This document shows, in pieces, positions 40,424 through 48,456 of a stretch of DNA of 54,627 bases; the first letter of the stretch is position 1, and every line of letters begins with the position of its first letter. Source of the stretch: DASPUH01 sp964518505 (GTDB lineage Bacteria; Chloroflexota; Limnocylindria; Limnocylindrales; CSP1-4). The stretch lies in NCBI GenBank assembly GCA_964518505.1, contig CAZFGT010000012.1:1-54627 (forward strand). Direction: 5' to 3'. The position numbers were made by a program, and so were the translations under genes. The notes beneath the pieces were generated by a model. That model was given only the letters and a program-made list of their open reading frames with translations, had not been told where the DNA came from and did not search any database.

Positions 40424-42964
40424 CTAGGGCGCCCGTCCCACCAGGTTCACCAGCCGCCCCGGCACATGGATGACCTTGGCCGGCGCCTTGCCGCCCAGCG
40501 CGGCCTGCACCTTGGGGCTGGCCAGCGCGAGGCGTTCCACATCCGCCGCGGGCAGGCCCGCCGGGACCGTCAAGCGGTCGCGCACCTTGCCGTCCACCTG
40601 CACCGGCAGCTCGACCGTCTGCTCGGCCACGAGGGCGGCCTCCCAGGTCGGCCAGGACTCGCGGTGGATCGACCGCCACGCCTCGCCGGCCGTGGCGAGC
40701 CGCCGGCTCCACAGCTCCTCGGTGATATGCGGCGCGGCCGGCGCCAGCATGAGCAGCAACAGGCGCACCGCCTCGTCCCAGGCGTCCCCGCCGGCGATGG
40801 CCGTGCCGCGGAAGCGCATCAGCCGGTTGGTCAGCTCCATGAGCTTGGCCACCATCGTGTTGAAGTGGAACGACTCGTAGTCGGCGGTGACGTCGCGCAC
40901 CGTGCGGTGGACGGTGATGCGCAGCTCCGCCGCGGCGGCCACGGGATCGCTGACGGGGAGCGCGCCGCTGCCCGCATCGCTGCCGCGCGGGTCCAGGACC
41001 ACGGTCCACACGCGGTTCAGGAAACGGGCCACCCCGCCGATGCCGGTCGGTGACCACGGGCCGCCCTGGTCCCACGGGCCCATGAACATCAGGAACAGGC
41101 GGATCGTGTCGGCCCCGTAGCGCGCGACGAGGTCGTCGGGATCCTGGACGTTGCCGCGTGACTTGCTCATCCGCTCGCCGTCGGCACCCAGGATCTGGCC
41201 CTGGTTGAAGAGGCGCTTGAACGGCTCATCCTGGTCGACGAGGCCGAGGTCGCGCATGGCCTTGGTCCAGAACCGGCTGTACATGAGATGCATGACGGCG
41301 TGCTCGGCGCCGCCGGTGTACTGGTCCACCGGCGTCCAGCGGTCCACCAGCGGGCGATCGATGGGCCCGTCGTCCTTCCGCGGCGAGAGGTAGCGGAACC
41401 AGTACCACGAACTGTCCACGAACGTGTCCATCGTGTCGCTCTCGCGTCGCGCGGGACCGCCGCAGCGCGGGCAGGCGACGCGCAGGAAGGCCTCGTCGTG
41501 GTTCAGCGGATTCTCGCCGCGCCCGCCGTAGTCGACCGTCTCGGGAAGCCGCACCGGCAGGTCCTCGTCGGGCACCGGCACGATACCGTCGCGCTCGCAG
41601 TAGATGACCGGGATGGGCGTGCCCCAGTAGCGCTGGCGGCTGAAGAGCCAATCCCGCAGCCGATAGGTCACGGACGCCTTGGCCCGGCCGTCCTCGGCCA
41701 GCCAGCTGACGATGGCGCGCATCCCCTCCGGCGCGGTCAGGCCGCTGAAGCGGCCCGAGTTGACCAGCCGCTCGTCGGGCGAGTGGGCGATGTACGCGCC
41801 GTCGAGGGCGTCGTCGTCCGTGCCCGCGGGGGCGATGACCCGCCGGATGGGCAGCCCGAACCGGGTGGCGAAGGCGTAGTCACGCTCGTCGTGGGCGGGC
41901 ACGGCCATGATCGCGCCGGTGCCGTAGCCGGCCAGCACGTAGTCGGCGATCCAGATCGGGATGCGCTCGCCGTTGACCGGGTTGAGGGCGTCCGCGCCCA
42001 GGTAGACGCCCGTCTTCTCGCGGTCGGTCGACAGGCGCTCGATCTCGGTCGCCGCGCGCGCCCGCGCCACGTACGCCTCCACCTCCGCCCGACGGTCGGG
42101 CGCCGTCAGCTTGGCCACGAGGGCATGCTCCGGGGCGAGCACCATGAACGTCGCCCCGAACAACGTGTCGGGCCGGGTGGTGAACACGCGCAGCTCGTCG
42201 CCCCCGGCCTGGTGCTCGTCGGGCGCCGTGGTGAAGACGATCTCGCCGCCCTCGCTGCGGCCGATCCAGTTCGTCTGCTGCAGCCGGATCGGCTCCGGCC
42301 ACTCGATGCCCGTGAAGTCGAGCATCTCGTCGGCGTACTTGGTCGTCCGCAGGTACCACTGCTCCAGATCGCGCTTCTCCACCGGCGCGCCGCACCGCCA
42401 GCAGTGGCGATCGGCCCCCTCCACCTGTTCGCGGGCCAGCGTCCCGTCGTTGGGACACCAGTCGACCGGCGACATGCGGCGGTAGGCCAGGCCGGCCTCC
42501 AGGAAGCGCAGGAACAGCCACTGGTTCCAGCGGTAGAACTCGGGGTCGCAGGTGACGATCTCGTAGCGCCAGTCGAACACGGCGCCCATGGACCGGAACT
42601 GCCGCCGCTCGTGCTCGATGTTCTGCATCGTCCAGTCGCGCGGGTTGATGCCGTTCTTGATGGCCGCGTTCTCGGCCGGCAGGCCGTAGGCGTCGAAGCC
42701 GATGGGGAAGAAGACGTTCTCGCCGTGCATGCGATGGAACCTGGCCAGTGCATCGGTGGGGGTCACGATGTACCAGTGGCCGATGTGCAGGTCGCCCGAG
42801 GGGTAGGGATACATCGTCAGGATGTACGACTTCGGGCGCGACTCGTCGTGGAGGTCCGTCTCGTACAGCCCGAGTTCGTCCCAGCGCGCCTGCCAGCGCG
42901 GCTCGATGGCCGCCGGGTCGAAGCGTTCCAGGCGGGTGCGGTCGCCGGATCCGGTGACGGTCAC
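40424..42964 (-). CDS. leuS: Leucyl-tRNA synthetase
   Basis: An 846-aa class I synthetase. HIGH motif PSGDLHIGHWY (~residues 50-60), zinc-knuckle WCPND...CWRCG, CP1 editing domain with FTTRPDTLFGATFMVLAPEH and DERDYAFA, KMSKS motif GERMSKSRGN and a C-terminal anticodon domain ending in VIHVPGRLVNLV. GTG 42964 is the first sensible start; the frame further upstream runs into the tRNA-Ala gene and gives a tRNA-derived spurious peptide. No T-box is visible. It is probably co-transcribed with the tRNA lying 75 bp upstream. Very confident. Confidence 0.97.
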   Translation of the reverse strand: MTVTGSGDRTRLERFDPAAIEPRWQARWDELGLYETDLHDESRPKSYILTMYPYPSGDLHIGHWYIVTPTDALARFHRMHGENVFFPIGFDAYGLPAENAAIKNGINPRDWTMQNIEHERRQFRSMGAVFDWRYEIVTCDPEFYRWNQWLFLRFLEAGLAYRRMSPVDWCPNDGTLAREQVEGADRHCWRCGAPVEKRDLEQWYLRTTKYADEMLDFTGIEWPEPIRLQQTNWIGRSEGGEIVFTTAPDEHQAGGDELRVFTTRPDTLFGATFMVLAPEHALVAKLTAPDRRAEVEAYVARARAATEIERLSTDREKTGVYLGADALNPVNGERIPIWIADYVLAGYGTGAIMAVPAHDERDYAFATRFGLPIRRVIAPAGTDDDALDGAYIAHSPDERLVNSGRFSGLTAPEGMRAIVSWLAEDGRAKASVTYRLRDWLFSRQRYWGTPIPVIYCERDGIVPVPDEDLPVRLPETVDYGGRGENPLNHDEAFLRVACPRCGGPARRESDTMDTFVDSSWYWFRYLSPRKDDGPIDRPLVDRWTPVDQYTGGAEHAVMHLMYSRFWTKAMRDLGLVDQDEPFKRLFNQGQILGADGERMSKSRGNVQDPDDLVARYGADTIRLFLMFMGPWDQGGPWSPTGIGGVARFLNRVWTVVLDPRGSDAGSGALPVSDPVAAAAELRITVHRTVRDVTADYESFHFNTMVAKLMELTNRLMRFRGTAIAGGDAWDEAVRLLLLMLAPAAPHITEELWSRRLATAGEAWRSIHRESWPTWEAALVAEQTVELPVQVDGKVRDRLTVPAGLPAADVERLALASPKVQAALGGKAPAKVIHVPGRLVNLVGRAP

Positions 42965-42989
42965 TGTCGAACGGGCCTCATGAATGACA

Positions 42990-43015
42990 CACCCCCCGCC
43001 GTTCGGCGAGGGGTG
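42990..43015 (-). terminator. Hairpin between tRNA-Ala and leuS
   Basis: An 11-bp stem (42990-43000 with 43005-43015; one G-U pair in the minus-strand RNA) and tetraloop GAAC, about 25 nt after the tRNA 3' end and 26 nt before leuS GTG. No U-run follows. It could be a partial terminator or processing signal setting the tRNA:mRNA ratio. Confidence 0.45.
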
Positions 43016-43038
43016 GGATGGTGGCGGGTCCCTGGGGC

Positions 43039-43114
43039 TGGTGGAGCTACGGGGATTCGAACCCCGGACCTTCTGCATGCCATGCAGACGCTCTCCCAGC
43101 TGAGCTATAGCCCC
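43039..43114 (-). tRNA. tRNA-Ala (anticodon GGC)
   Basis: A 76-nt gene including encoded CCA (43039-43041). Acceptor stem GGGGCTA/TAGCTCC carries the G3:U70 pair that defines alanine tRNAs, and position 73 is A. The anticodon arm is TCTGC-ATGGCAT-GCAGA, giving anticodon GGC (codons GCC/GCU). D-arm AGCTCAGCTGGGAGAGC and T-loop TTCGAAT are canonical. Confidence 0.97.
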
Positions 43115-43131
43115 GTGCGCGCCGAACGGCG

Positions 43132-43137
43132 AGTATA
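43132..43137 (-). promoter_or_regulatory. -10 of tRNA-Ala(GGC)
   Basis: TATACT on the minus strand, 17 nt before the mature tRNA 5' end. The same hexamer precedes the second tRNA-Ala gene. The -35 is not obvious. Confidence 0.5.
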
Positions 43138-43179
43138 TCGCAGGGGCCCTGCCGATCTGCCGCCCTGCCCGGAGGTGCC

Positions 43180-43653
43180 ATGGAGCACGAGACGATCCAT
43201 CTGCGCCAGGCGACGCCCGACGATCAGGCGGTCATCCTGGGCCACCGTCGCGGCATGTTCCGGGACATGTGGGCCGGGACGGCGGAGCAGCTCGACCGCA
43301 TGATCGAGGCGACCGCGCCCTGGCTGGCGGGCGCGCTGGCGGACGGGTCGTACCACGGCTGGCTCGCGGTGACGGCGGATGGCCAGGTCGTGGCCGGCGG
43401 CGGGGTGATCGTCACGCCATGGCTGGCCCGGCCGCGGGAGGGCGATCCGCGTCGCGCCGTCATCGTCAACGTCTACACGGAGCCGGGCTGGCGCGGGCGC
43501 GGCCTCGCCCGCCGCATCATGGAGACGATCCTGGCCTGGCTCCGCGAGCAGGGGCTCCAGTCGGTCGACCTCCACGCCAGCGACGCCGGCCGGCACCTCT
43601 ACGAGACCCTGGGCTTCGAGCCCACCAACGAGATGCGCCTGCGGCTCAGCTGA
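43180..43653 (+). CDS. GNAT-family N-acetyltransferase
   Basis: A 157-aa acetyltransferase. The fold begins with IHLRQATPDDQAVILGHR, has a central GWLAVTADGQVVAGGGVIV beta pair, and the acetyl-CoA pyrophosphate loop in NVYTEPGWRGRGLARRIME (R-x-x-G-x-G/A type, ~residues 98-116). It closes with LHASDAGRHLYETLGFEPTNEM. Acceptor substrate unknown; GNATs modify antibiotics, amino acids or proteins. ATG 43180 has GGAGG 5 nt upstream. It is monocistronic, convergent with the next gene. Confidence 0.9.
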   Translation: MEHETIHLRQATPDDQAVILGHRRGMFRDMWAGTAEQLDRMIEATAPWLAGALADGSYHGWLAVTADGQVVAGGGVIVTPWLARPREGDPRRAVIVNVYTEPGWRGRGLARRIMETILAWLREQGLQSVDLHASDAGRHLYETLGFEPTNEMRLRLS

Positions 43654-43656
43654 GCC

Positions 43657-44706
43657 TCAGGGCGCGACGGTCACCCGGAAGTCCACGGTCTGCGACCAGA
43701 CCGCGCCGTGGGCCTCATCGTTCACCCCCACGCTGAGCAGCAGGACCCAGTCGCCGACCGGGGGCATGTCCACGTACCACGTGCCGGGAGCCGGTCCCAC
43801 CTCGACGCCCAGATCGTGGATGTCGTCGAGGTTGACCGGGCTGACCGCAGCGCTGCCGTACTCGGCGCCGCTCACCTCGAACAGTGTCATGCCCTCGCCG
43901 ACGCTGACCGCCAGCATGTCGCCGCGGTGGACCTTGAGCCCGAGGAGCGGGACCACCGGGACACCGCCATCGCTGCTGATCCCGGTACACGTCTGGAGTG
44001 CGTCGGACCAGGCGTCGCCGACCACGGCCTGACTCCCGCCCGCCAGCGTCAGCACCGGTGGCGGGGGCGAGCTGCCATAGGGTTCCGCGGCAGGGCAGGC
44101 GGGCGTGGGGCCGGGTGTCGGCACGGGTGGGCCCGCGGGGGTCGGTGCCGCGAGCACGCTGACCGCCCATGACCAGCTGGCGGCGCCATCGGCGGTGACG
44201 TTCAGGTCGAACGGCGCGGCCAGCCCGGCCGCGTCGACATCGTGGCTCGCCGCGCCGCACGGATGGGTGGCCGTCGCGACCTGCGTCTGATCCGCGCGGA
44301 CGGCGGCCAGCCAGGTGATGCTGCCCGGCCCGGCGCAGGCGAGATCGACCACGAACGGCCCCGGCTGGTCGATCGAGGTGACGAAGACCTGGGCCTCGAT
44401 GCCGGCGCCGGCCGCGGTCCCGCTTACCTCGCCCTGCGCCAGCACGCCGGCCGAGGCGTCCAGGTCCAGGCTCGGGACGGGCAGGATCGTGGGCACCGGC
44501 GTCGGGGTGGGCAAGACGGAGGCCGCCGCGACGGACCCCGGCGGGGACGCGGTGGGCACGGGCGTCGCGGCGTGCGGCATGAAGAGGACGAGGCCGCCCA
44601 GGACGATGAGCCCCGCCACCGCCAGGCCCGCCAGGGCGCGCCGTGGCTGGGCGGCTGACGGCGGCCCGTTGACCGGCTCAGGGCCACCCGCGTACCGGGC
44701 CGTCAT
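43657..44706 (-). CDS. Membrane-anchored extracytoplasmic protein, unknown function
   Basis: A 349-aa protein. One N-terminal helix (ALAGLAVAGLIVLGGLVLFM, ~25-44) is followed by a Pro/Thr/Val-rich linker and about 290 extracellular residues. The body has two similar halves of beta character separated by a Pro-rich linker (PTPAGPPVPTPGPTPAC, ~193-209). The first half includes VTSIDQPGPFVVDLACAGPG, and the last ends in WYVDMPPVGDWVLLLSVGVND. No enzyme motif is seen; four cysteines could form disulfides. Likely a surface or solute-binding-like protein. GTG-rich upstream; ATG 44706 follows a GAGGGG. Confidence 0.65.
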   Translation of the reverse strand: MTARYAGGPEPVNGPPSAAQPRRALAGLAVAGLIVLGGLVLFMPHAATPVPTASPPGSVAAASVLPTPTPVPTILPVPSLDLDASAGVLAQGEVSGTAAGAGIEAQVFVTSIDQPGPFVVDLACAGPGSITWLAAVRADQTQVATATHPCGAASHDVDAAGLAAPFDLNVTADGAASWSWAVSVLAAPTPAGPPVPTPGPTPACPAAEPYGSSPPPPVLTLAGGSQAVVGDAWSDALQTCTGISSDGGVPVVPLLGLKVHRGDMLAVSVGEGMTLFEVSGAEYGSAAVSPVNLDDIHDLGVEVGPAPGTWYVDMPPVGDWVLLLSVGVNDEAHGAVWSQTVDFRVTVAP

Positions 44707-44795
44707 GCGCTATCCCCTCGCTGCTCGCCTCCTCGCCCAGCATAGGACGAACCGAATGGTGGGAATGGGGTCATCGATGTGGCACCATCCGCGGG

Positions 44796-45539
44796 ATGGT
44801 GGCGTCCGTGGTGCCCGGCGTCCGCGATCCGACCGACGGCTTCGTCCTCCGGCGGTCGACGCGCGCCCGCCGTCCGCGCCTCACGATCCGCCCCGACGGG
44901 ACCCTCGTGGTGACCCTGCCGCAGCGCATGGCGCAGCGCTGGGCCGACCAGCTGGTGGCCGAGCGCCGCGCCTGGATCGCCGGCCATCGCGCCCGGTTGG
45001 CGAGCCTGCGCTCGGCCCTCGCCGCACGACCGGCCCTGGGCGCCGGCCGGCCCGTCTCCTTCGGCGGCATCGACCATGCCGTGAGCGTCCTCGTGCGGCC
45101 CGAGCGCGCGCGTAGCCGGGTGGTCCATCAGGACGAGCCGGAGCCGTTCCTGCGGGTCGAGCTGGCGCCCGCCGACGACCGCCCGCCGGCCGCCGTGCTG
45201 GAGGCCTGGTTGCGCGCCGAGGCCCGCGCCGCCGTGGAGCGGCGGGTCGTCGTGCGAGCTCGGGACCTGGGTGTGCGCATCGGTCGCCTCGCCATCCGCG
45301 ACCAGCGCAGCCGTTGGGGCAGCGCGTCCCGCCGCGGGGCCCTGTCCTTCAGCTGGCGGCTCGTCCTGACGCCGCCCTGGGTCCTCGACTACGTCGTCGT
45401 GCACGAGGTGGCCCACCTGCTGGACTTCAGCCACTCACCGCGCTTCTGGGACCTGGTGCGGGGCCTCGTGCCGCAGGCCGAGGCGGCCCGTCGCTGGCTG
45501 CGCTCGCACGACACGGAGCTGCGCCACGCCCTGGACTGA
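44796..45539 (+). CDS. YgjP-like (DUF45) zinc metallopeptidase
   Basis: A 247-aa protein of the YgjP/WSS1-like metallopeptidase group. N-terminal VLRRSTRARRPRLTIRPDGTLVVTLP is the family's opening beta sheet; the conserved RDQRSRWGSASRRGALSFSWRL leads to VVHEVAHLLDFSHSPRFW with zinc site HExxH (~residues 206-210) and third ligand H at ~217. Usual length and domain order. CACCAT at 44783-44788 precedes ATG 44796 by 7 nt and is also part of a perfect 8-bp inverted repeat spanning the start codon. The substrate is unknown; roles in protein-DNA crosslink or rRNA-linked processes are suggested for relatives. Confidence 0.88.
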   Translation: MVASVVPGVRDPTDGFVLRRSTRARRPRLTIRPDGTLVVTLPQRMAQRWADQLVAERRAWIAGHRARLASLRSALAARPALGAGRPVSFGGIDHAVSVLVRPERARSRVVHQDEPEPFLRVELAPADDRPPAAVLEAWLRAEARAAVERRVVVRARDLGVRIGRLAIRDQRSRWGSASRRGALSFSWRLVLTPPWVLDYVVVHEVAHLLDFSHSPRFWDLVRGLVPQAEAARRWLRSHDTELRHALD

Positions 45540-45552
45540 GTCGGGGAGGGGA

Positions 45553-45628
45553 TGGTGGAGATGAGGGGACTCGAACCCCTGACCCCCGCGATGCGAACGC
45601 GGTGCTCTCCCAGCTGAGCTACATCCCC
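45553..45628 (-). tRNA. tRNA-Ala (anticodon CGC)
   Basis: A 76-nt gene with encoded CCA (45553-45555). Acceptor GGGGATG/CATCTCC again has the G3:U70 alanine identity pair and A73. Anticodon arm CCGCG-TTCGCAT-CGCGG gives CGC (codon GCG). It lies 13 bp after the convergent metallopeptidase gene. Confidence 0.97.
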
Positions 45629-45642
45629 ACGGGGCGGGCGGC

Positions 45643-45648
45643 AGTATA
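45643..45648 (-). promoter_or_regulatory. -10 of tRNA-Ala(CGC)
   Basis: TATACT on the minus strand, 14 nt before the mature tRNA 5' end, identical to the hexamer before tRNA-Ala(GGC). Confidence 0.5.
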
Positions 45649-45732
45649 GCAGCGGCGGACCCGCTAGCCTGAGCGCGACCGGGCTCCCGTCACGACCTGG
45701 ATCGACCGCCCGAAGGCGCGCGAAAGGACCCT

Positions 45733-46317
45733 GTGCCGCTGCTGCTCGCCCTCGTCGCCGCCCTTGGCTGCGCCGGCTGGGTGCTGTACGTGATCGCCCC
45801 GTCGGCCGGCCATCCGCCGCCGCGGCTGCTGGGCTACGTCGTCCTGCTGGGCCTCGGCCTCATCGCCGTGGCGCTGGTCGGGGGTGGCCTGGCCGTGGGC
45901 CTCGAGCCCGTGCCCATCGCGGCCGTGGTGGGGGGCCTGGTCCTGGCGGCGATCCTGCCCTTGGCCCGGCCCTACGTCGTGCGGTTCACCGGCGGCCCCG
46001 ATCGACGGTGGGCCCTGGAACGGGCGTGGCGGGCGTTGCAGCCGGTGCGCCAGGCGGCGACGCCGTCGCCCGGCGATGCGGCCTGGGCGCGGGCCATCCT
46101 GCACGAGACGGAGGGCCTGCGGACGCCGGCCACGGCCGAGTTCATCGATCTGCTCCAGGGCAGCCTGCTGGCCAAGCTGGGCGGCAAGCCCGGCGTGGAC
46201 CCGGCCTGGATCGACGCGCGCCTGGATGAGGCCGCCACGCGCCTCTTCCCCGACTGGCGCACGTGGACCGCGCCTCCCGCGGGCGGCGACGAGGACCCCG
46301 CGCCACTTGACGGATAG
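45733..46317 (+). CDS. Membrane protein of unknown function, upstream of imuA
   Basis: A 194-aa protein with three hydrophobic helices in the first ~80 residues (LLLALVAALGCAGWVLYVI; LLGYVVLLGLGLIAVALVGGG; IAAVVGGLVLAAILPLARPYVV), followed by a soluble ~110-residue helical tail (RRWALERAWRALQPVRQ..., WIDARLDEAATRLFPDW). GTG 45733 follows AAAGGA by 5 nt. Its last codons overlap the LexA-type operator and -35 of imuA, so its transcript may run into the mutasome genes even when they are repressed. No family recognised. Confidence 0.68.
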   Translation: MPLLLALVAALGCAGWVLYVIAPSAGHPPPRLLGYVVLLGLGLIAVALVGGGLAVGLEPVPIAAVVGGLVLAAILPLARPYVVRFTGGPDRRWALERAWRALQPVRQAATPSPGDAAWARAILHETEGLRTPATAEFIDLLQGSLLAKLGGKPGVDPAWIDARLDEAATRLFPDWRTWTAPPAGGDEDPAPLDG

Positions 46318-46334
46318 AACATCCGTTCTATCAT
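46307..46334 (+). promoter_or_regulatory. imuA promoter with embedded SOS (LexA-type) operator
   Basis: The -35 TTGACG (46307-46312) and -10 TATCAT (46329-46334) are separated by exactly 16 bp. The operator GATAGAACATCCGTTCTATC (46313-46332) fills that spacer and enters the -10. Its core GAAC-N4-GTTC matches the Gram-positive/actinobacterial LexA box. LexA binding would exclude RNA polymerase. ATG 46344 follows the -10 by 9 nt. Confidence 0.8.
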
Positions 46335-46343
46335 GGACCGGGC

Positions 46344-47420
46344 ATGGAACCGCACCCGATGCCCGCCGCCGCCACCATCCTGCAGGGCGCCATGGCCCGC
46401 CTGGAGGCCCGCTGGGGCAGCGCCGCGATCCGGCTCGGTGACGGGAGCCTGACCGCCGGGGCGACCGCCCTGGCGGCCCTTCCCGAGCTGTCCACCTCAC
46501 CGCAGGCCGCCCCGCCCGCCCGACCGTCCGGAGAGATCATCTCGACCGGCTTCGCCGCGCTCGACGCGATCCTGGGCCTGGGCGGGTTGCCCCGCCAGCT
46601 CACGGCCGTCTTCCGTGGCGCGGGGACGTCGGGCAAGACCACGCTGGCGTTGCGGACGATCGCGGAGGCCCAGGCGCAGGGGGCCATCGCCGCCTGGCTG
46701 GACGGCAGCCGCAGCCTCGATCCGCTGGAGGCCATGGCGCGGGGAGTGGACCTGCGCTGGCTGATCGTGCTGCGGCCCCATGACCCGACCGAGGGCTTCT
46801 GGCTGGCCGGCTCGCTGCTCGCCGGGCGGACCGTGGACCTGCTGGTGGTGGACCTGCCACCGCGCCTGGGAGCGGCCCATGAACCGCTCCTCCGCCGCCT
46901 GGCCGCGCACGCCCGCCGCCTGGGGGTGCGCCTGATCCTGCTCGCGCCGCCCGATGCCGGGTCGCTCCAGGGGACCCTGGCGGAGGTGGCCGGCCTGCGC
47001 CTGGAGCTCGAACGGCGGGCCTGGATCCGCCTGGGCCGCGACATCGTGGGCCAGCACACGGCGGTGACCGTGGCCAAGGACCGGTCGGGCGCCCCGGGTC
47101 GCCAGGCGGACCTGGAGATCCGCTACCTGGCCGACGGCGAGCAGACCGCCGACCTGGCACGCCTGCTGGACCACGGCCCGCCGCCCGCGCCGCTCGTGCT
47201 GATGCCCCCGTCCCCGTCCTCACGGATCACGACCCATGCGCCTCCTGCATCTCGCCTGGCCGCATCTGCCCCTGCGTCTCGAAGCCGCCTCCAGCCCCTT
47301 GCCCGCGGGACCGGTCGTCCTGGGTGGGCAACCGTGGGAGCCGCGGCACGTCCTGGACGCCAGCCCCGACGCCGTGCGCCTGGGCGTGCGGCGCGGGCAA
47401 CCGCTGGGCACGGCCCATAA
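46344..47420 (+). CDS. imuA: ImuA-like RecA-fold SOS protein
   Basis: A 358-aa RecA/SulA-related ATPase-fold protein. N-terminal helices (~1-30), then STGFAALDAILGLGGLPRQLT, a Walker-A-like RGAGTSGKTT (91-100) and Walker-B-like VDLLVVDLPP (~163-172). A DLEIRYLADGEQTADLARLL segment ends the fold near residue 285. In mycobacteria and proteobacteria ImuA-type proteins work with ImuB and DnaE2 in translesion synthesis. The frame stays open past the imuB start (47236) to 47420, so about 61 C-terminal residues, Ala/Arg/Pro-rich, overlap imuB. Start at the first ATG after the promoter. Confident in family from the operon. Confidence 0.85.
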   Translation: MEPHPMPAAATILQGAMARLEARWGSAAIRLGDGSLTAGATALAALPELSTSPQAAPPARPSGEIISTGFAALDAILGLGGLPRQLTAVFRGAGTSGKTTLALRTIAEAQAQGAIAAWLDGSRSLDPLEAMARGVDLRWLIVLRPHDPTEGFWLAGSLLAGRTVDLLVVDLPPRLGAAHEPLLRRLAAHARRLGVRLILLAPPDAGSLQGTLAEVAGLRLELERRAWIRLGRDIVGQHTAVTVAKDRSGAPGRQADLEIRYLADGEQTADLARLLDHGPPPAPLVLMPPSPSSRITTHAPPASRLAASAPASRSRLQPLARGTGRPGWATVGAAARPGRQPRRRAPGRAARATAGHGP

Positions 47421-48456
47421 GCTCGTCCCCGAGGCGGCCTTCCTCACGCCGCGGCCCGCCGTCTACGGCGCGGCCATGGAGGCGGCCCTGGAGGCCCTGG
47501 CGGGCTTCACGCCGGCCATCGAAGGGGCGACCGACCCCGAGGGGCCGGCCTTCGGACGCGTCCTGCTGGGCATCGAGGGCCTGGCCCGCTTGTGGGGCGA
47601 CGAACCGACCCTGACGGCCCGCATCACCGGCCGCGTGGCGGCCATCCTGCCGGGGCCGCCGCGGGCGGGGATCGCCGGCACCCGCTTCGGGGCGGCGGTG
47701 GCCGCGGCCACGTCGGACGCGCCGCCTGGGCCGGCCATCGTGCCGGACGGGCCGGGCGCCGAGGCGGCCTTCCTGGCCCGCCTGCCGATCTCCCTGCTGC
47801 CGGCCGATGAGGCGCTGCAGGGCCGCTTCCGGCTCTTCGGCTTGGCCCGCATGGGCGATCTTGCCCGCCTGCCGCGCGCGGCGGTGGTGACCCGTTTCGG
47901 GCCGGCCGGCGGTGAGCTCCACGACTTGGCCGGGGGGCTGGATCGCCGGCCGCTGGTGCCCCGCCGGCCGGTCGAGCGGCTGTGCGCGGAGGCGGAGCTG
48001 GACCCGCCGGTCGAGACCATCGAGCCGCTGCGGTTCGTGCTGCACCACCTGGCGGCCACCCTCTGCGAGCAGCTCACGGCCCATGGCGCCGGCGCGTCGC
48101 GCGCCGTCCTGCGGCTGGACCTGGAACGCGGGGAGCCGCTCCAGCTGGTCCAGCACCTGCCCGAGCCGGTGGCCGTCCCGGAGCTCGTGGAGCGGCTCCT
48201 GGTGGCGCGCCTGGAGGCCCAGCCGCCGAGCGGTCCGGTGGTCCGCCTGGCGCTCGAGCTGGACGGCCGGGGGCCCGCCGCGACGACCCAGCTGGGCCTC
48301 TTCACGCCCCAGGCGGCCCGCGCCGATCGCCTGGGCTGGCAGCTGGCGGCCCTGGCCATCCGCTTCGGCCCCGACCGCCTGTGGCAGGCCAGCGTGAGCG
48401 ACCCGGAGAGCCGGCTGCCGGAGGGCCGCGTGGCGTGGCGGCCGGCCGTCCCATGA
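47236..48456 (+). CDS. imuB: ImuB-like Y-family polymerase homologue
   Basis: A 406-aa Y-family homologue. N-terminal MRLLHLAWPHLPLRLE lacks the catalytic Asp of active Y polymerases, and the second acidic pair is replaced (RVLLGIEGLARLWG), so it is predicted to be catalytically dead. The palm/finger part is followed by helix-hairpin-helix-like LLPADEALQGRFRLFGLARMGDLARLP and a little-finger domain from ~245. ImuB bridges the beta clamp and DnaE2 in known mutasomes; no clear clamp-binding pentapeptide is obvious to me. It overlaps imuA by 185 bp, and its stop overlaps the next start (ATGA). Confidence 0.9.
   Translation: MRLLHLAWPHLPLRLEAASSPLPAGPVVLGGQPWEPRHVLDASPDAVRLGVRRGQPLGTAHKLVPEAAFLTPRPAVYGAAMEAALEALAGFTPAIEGATDPEGPAFGRVLLGIEGLARLWGDEPTLTARITGRVAAILPGPPRAGIAGTRFGAAVAAATSDAPPGPAIVPDGPGAEAAFLARLPISLLPADEALQGRFRLFGLARMGDLARLPRAAVVTRFGPAGGELHDLAGGLDRRPLVPRRPVERLCAEAELDPPVETIEPLRFVLHHLAATLCEQLTAHGAGASRAVLRLDLERGEPLQLVQHLPEPVAVPELVERLLVARLEAQPPSGPVVRLALELDGRGPAATTQLGLFTPQAARADRLGWQLAALAIRFGPDRLWQASVSDPESRLPEGRVAWRPAVP

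Noticed and set aside
42965..42985. Leader peptide MRPVRQ whose TGA overlaps the leuS GTG
   Set aside because: No ribosome-binding site and no leucine codons for attenuation; probably chance.
42965..43038. T-box riboswitch ahead of leuS
   Set aside because: Only 75 bp separate leuS from the tRNA gene, with a single simple hairpin and no T-box sequence. The space is too short.
42965..43078. N-terminal extension of leuS with a peptide reading MQKVRGSNPRSS
   Set aside because: It is translated from the tRNA-Ala gene; such peptides are a classic tRNA artefact. GTG 42964 is the start that fits.
45540..45649. ORF end containing EGTRTPDPRDANAVLSQLS
   Set aside because: It is the complement of tRNA-Ala(CGC), not a protein.
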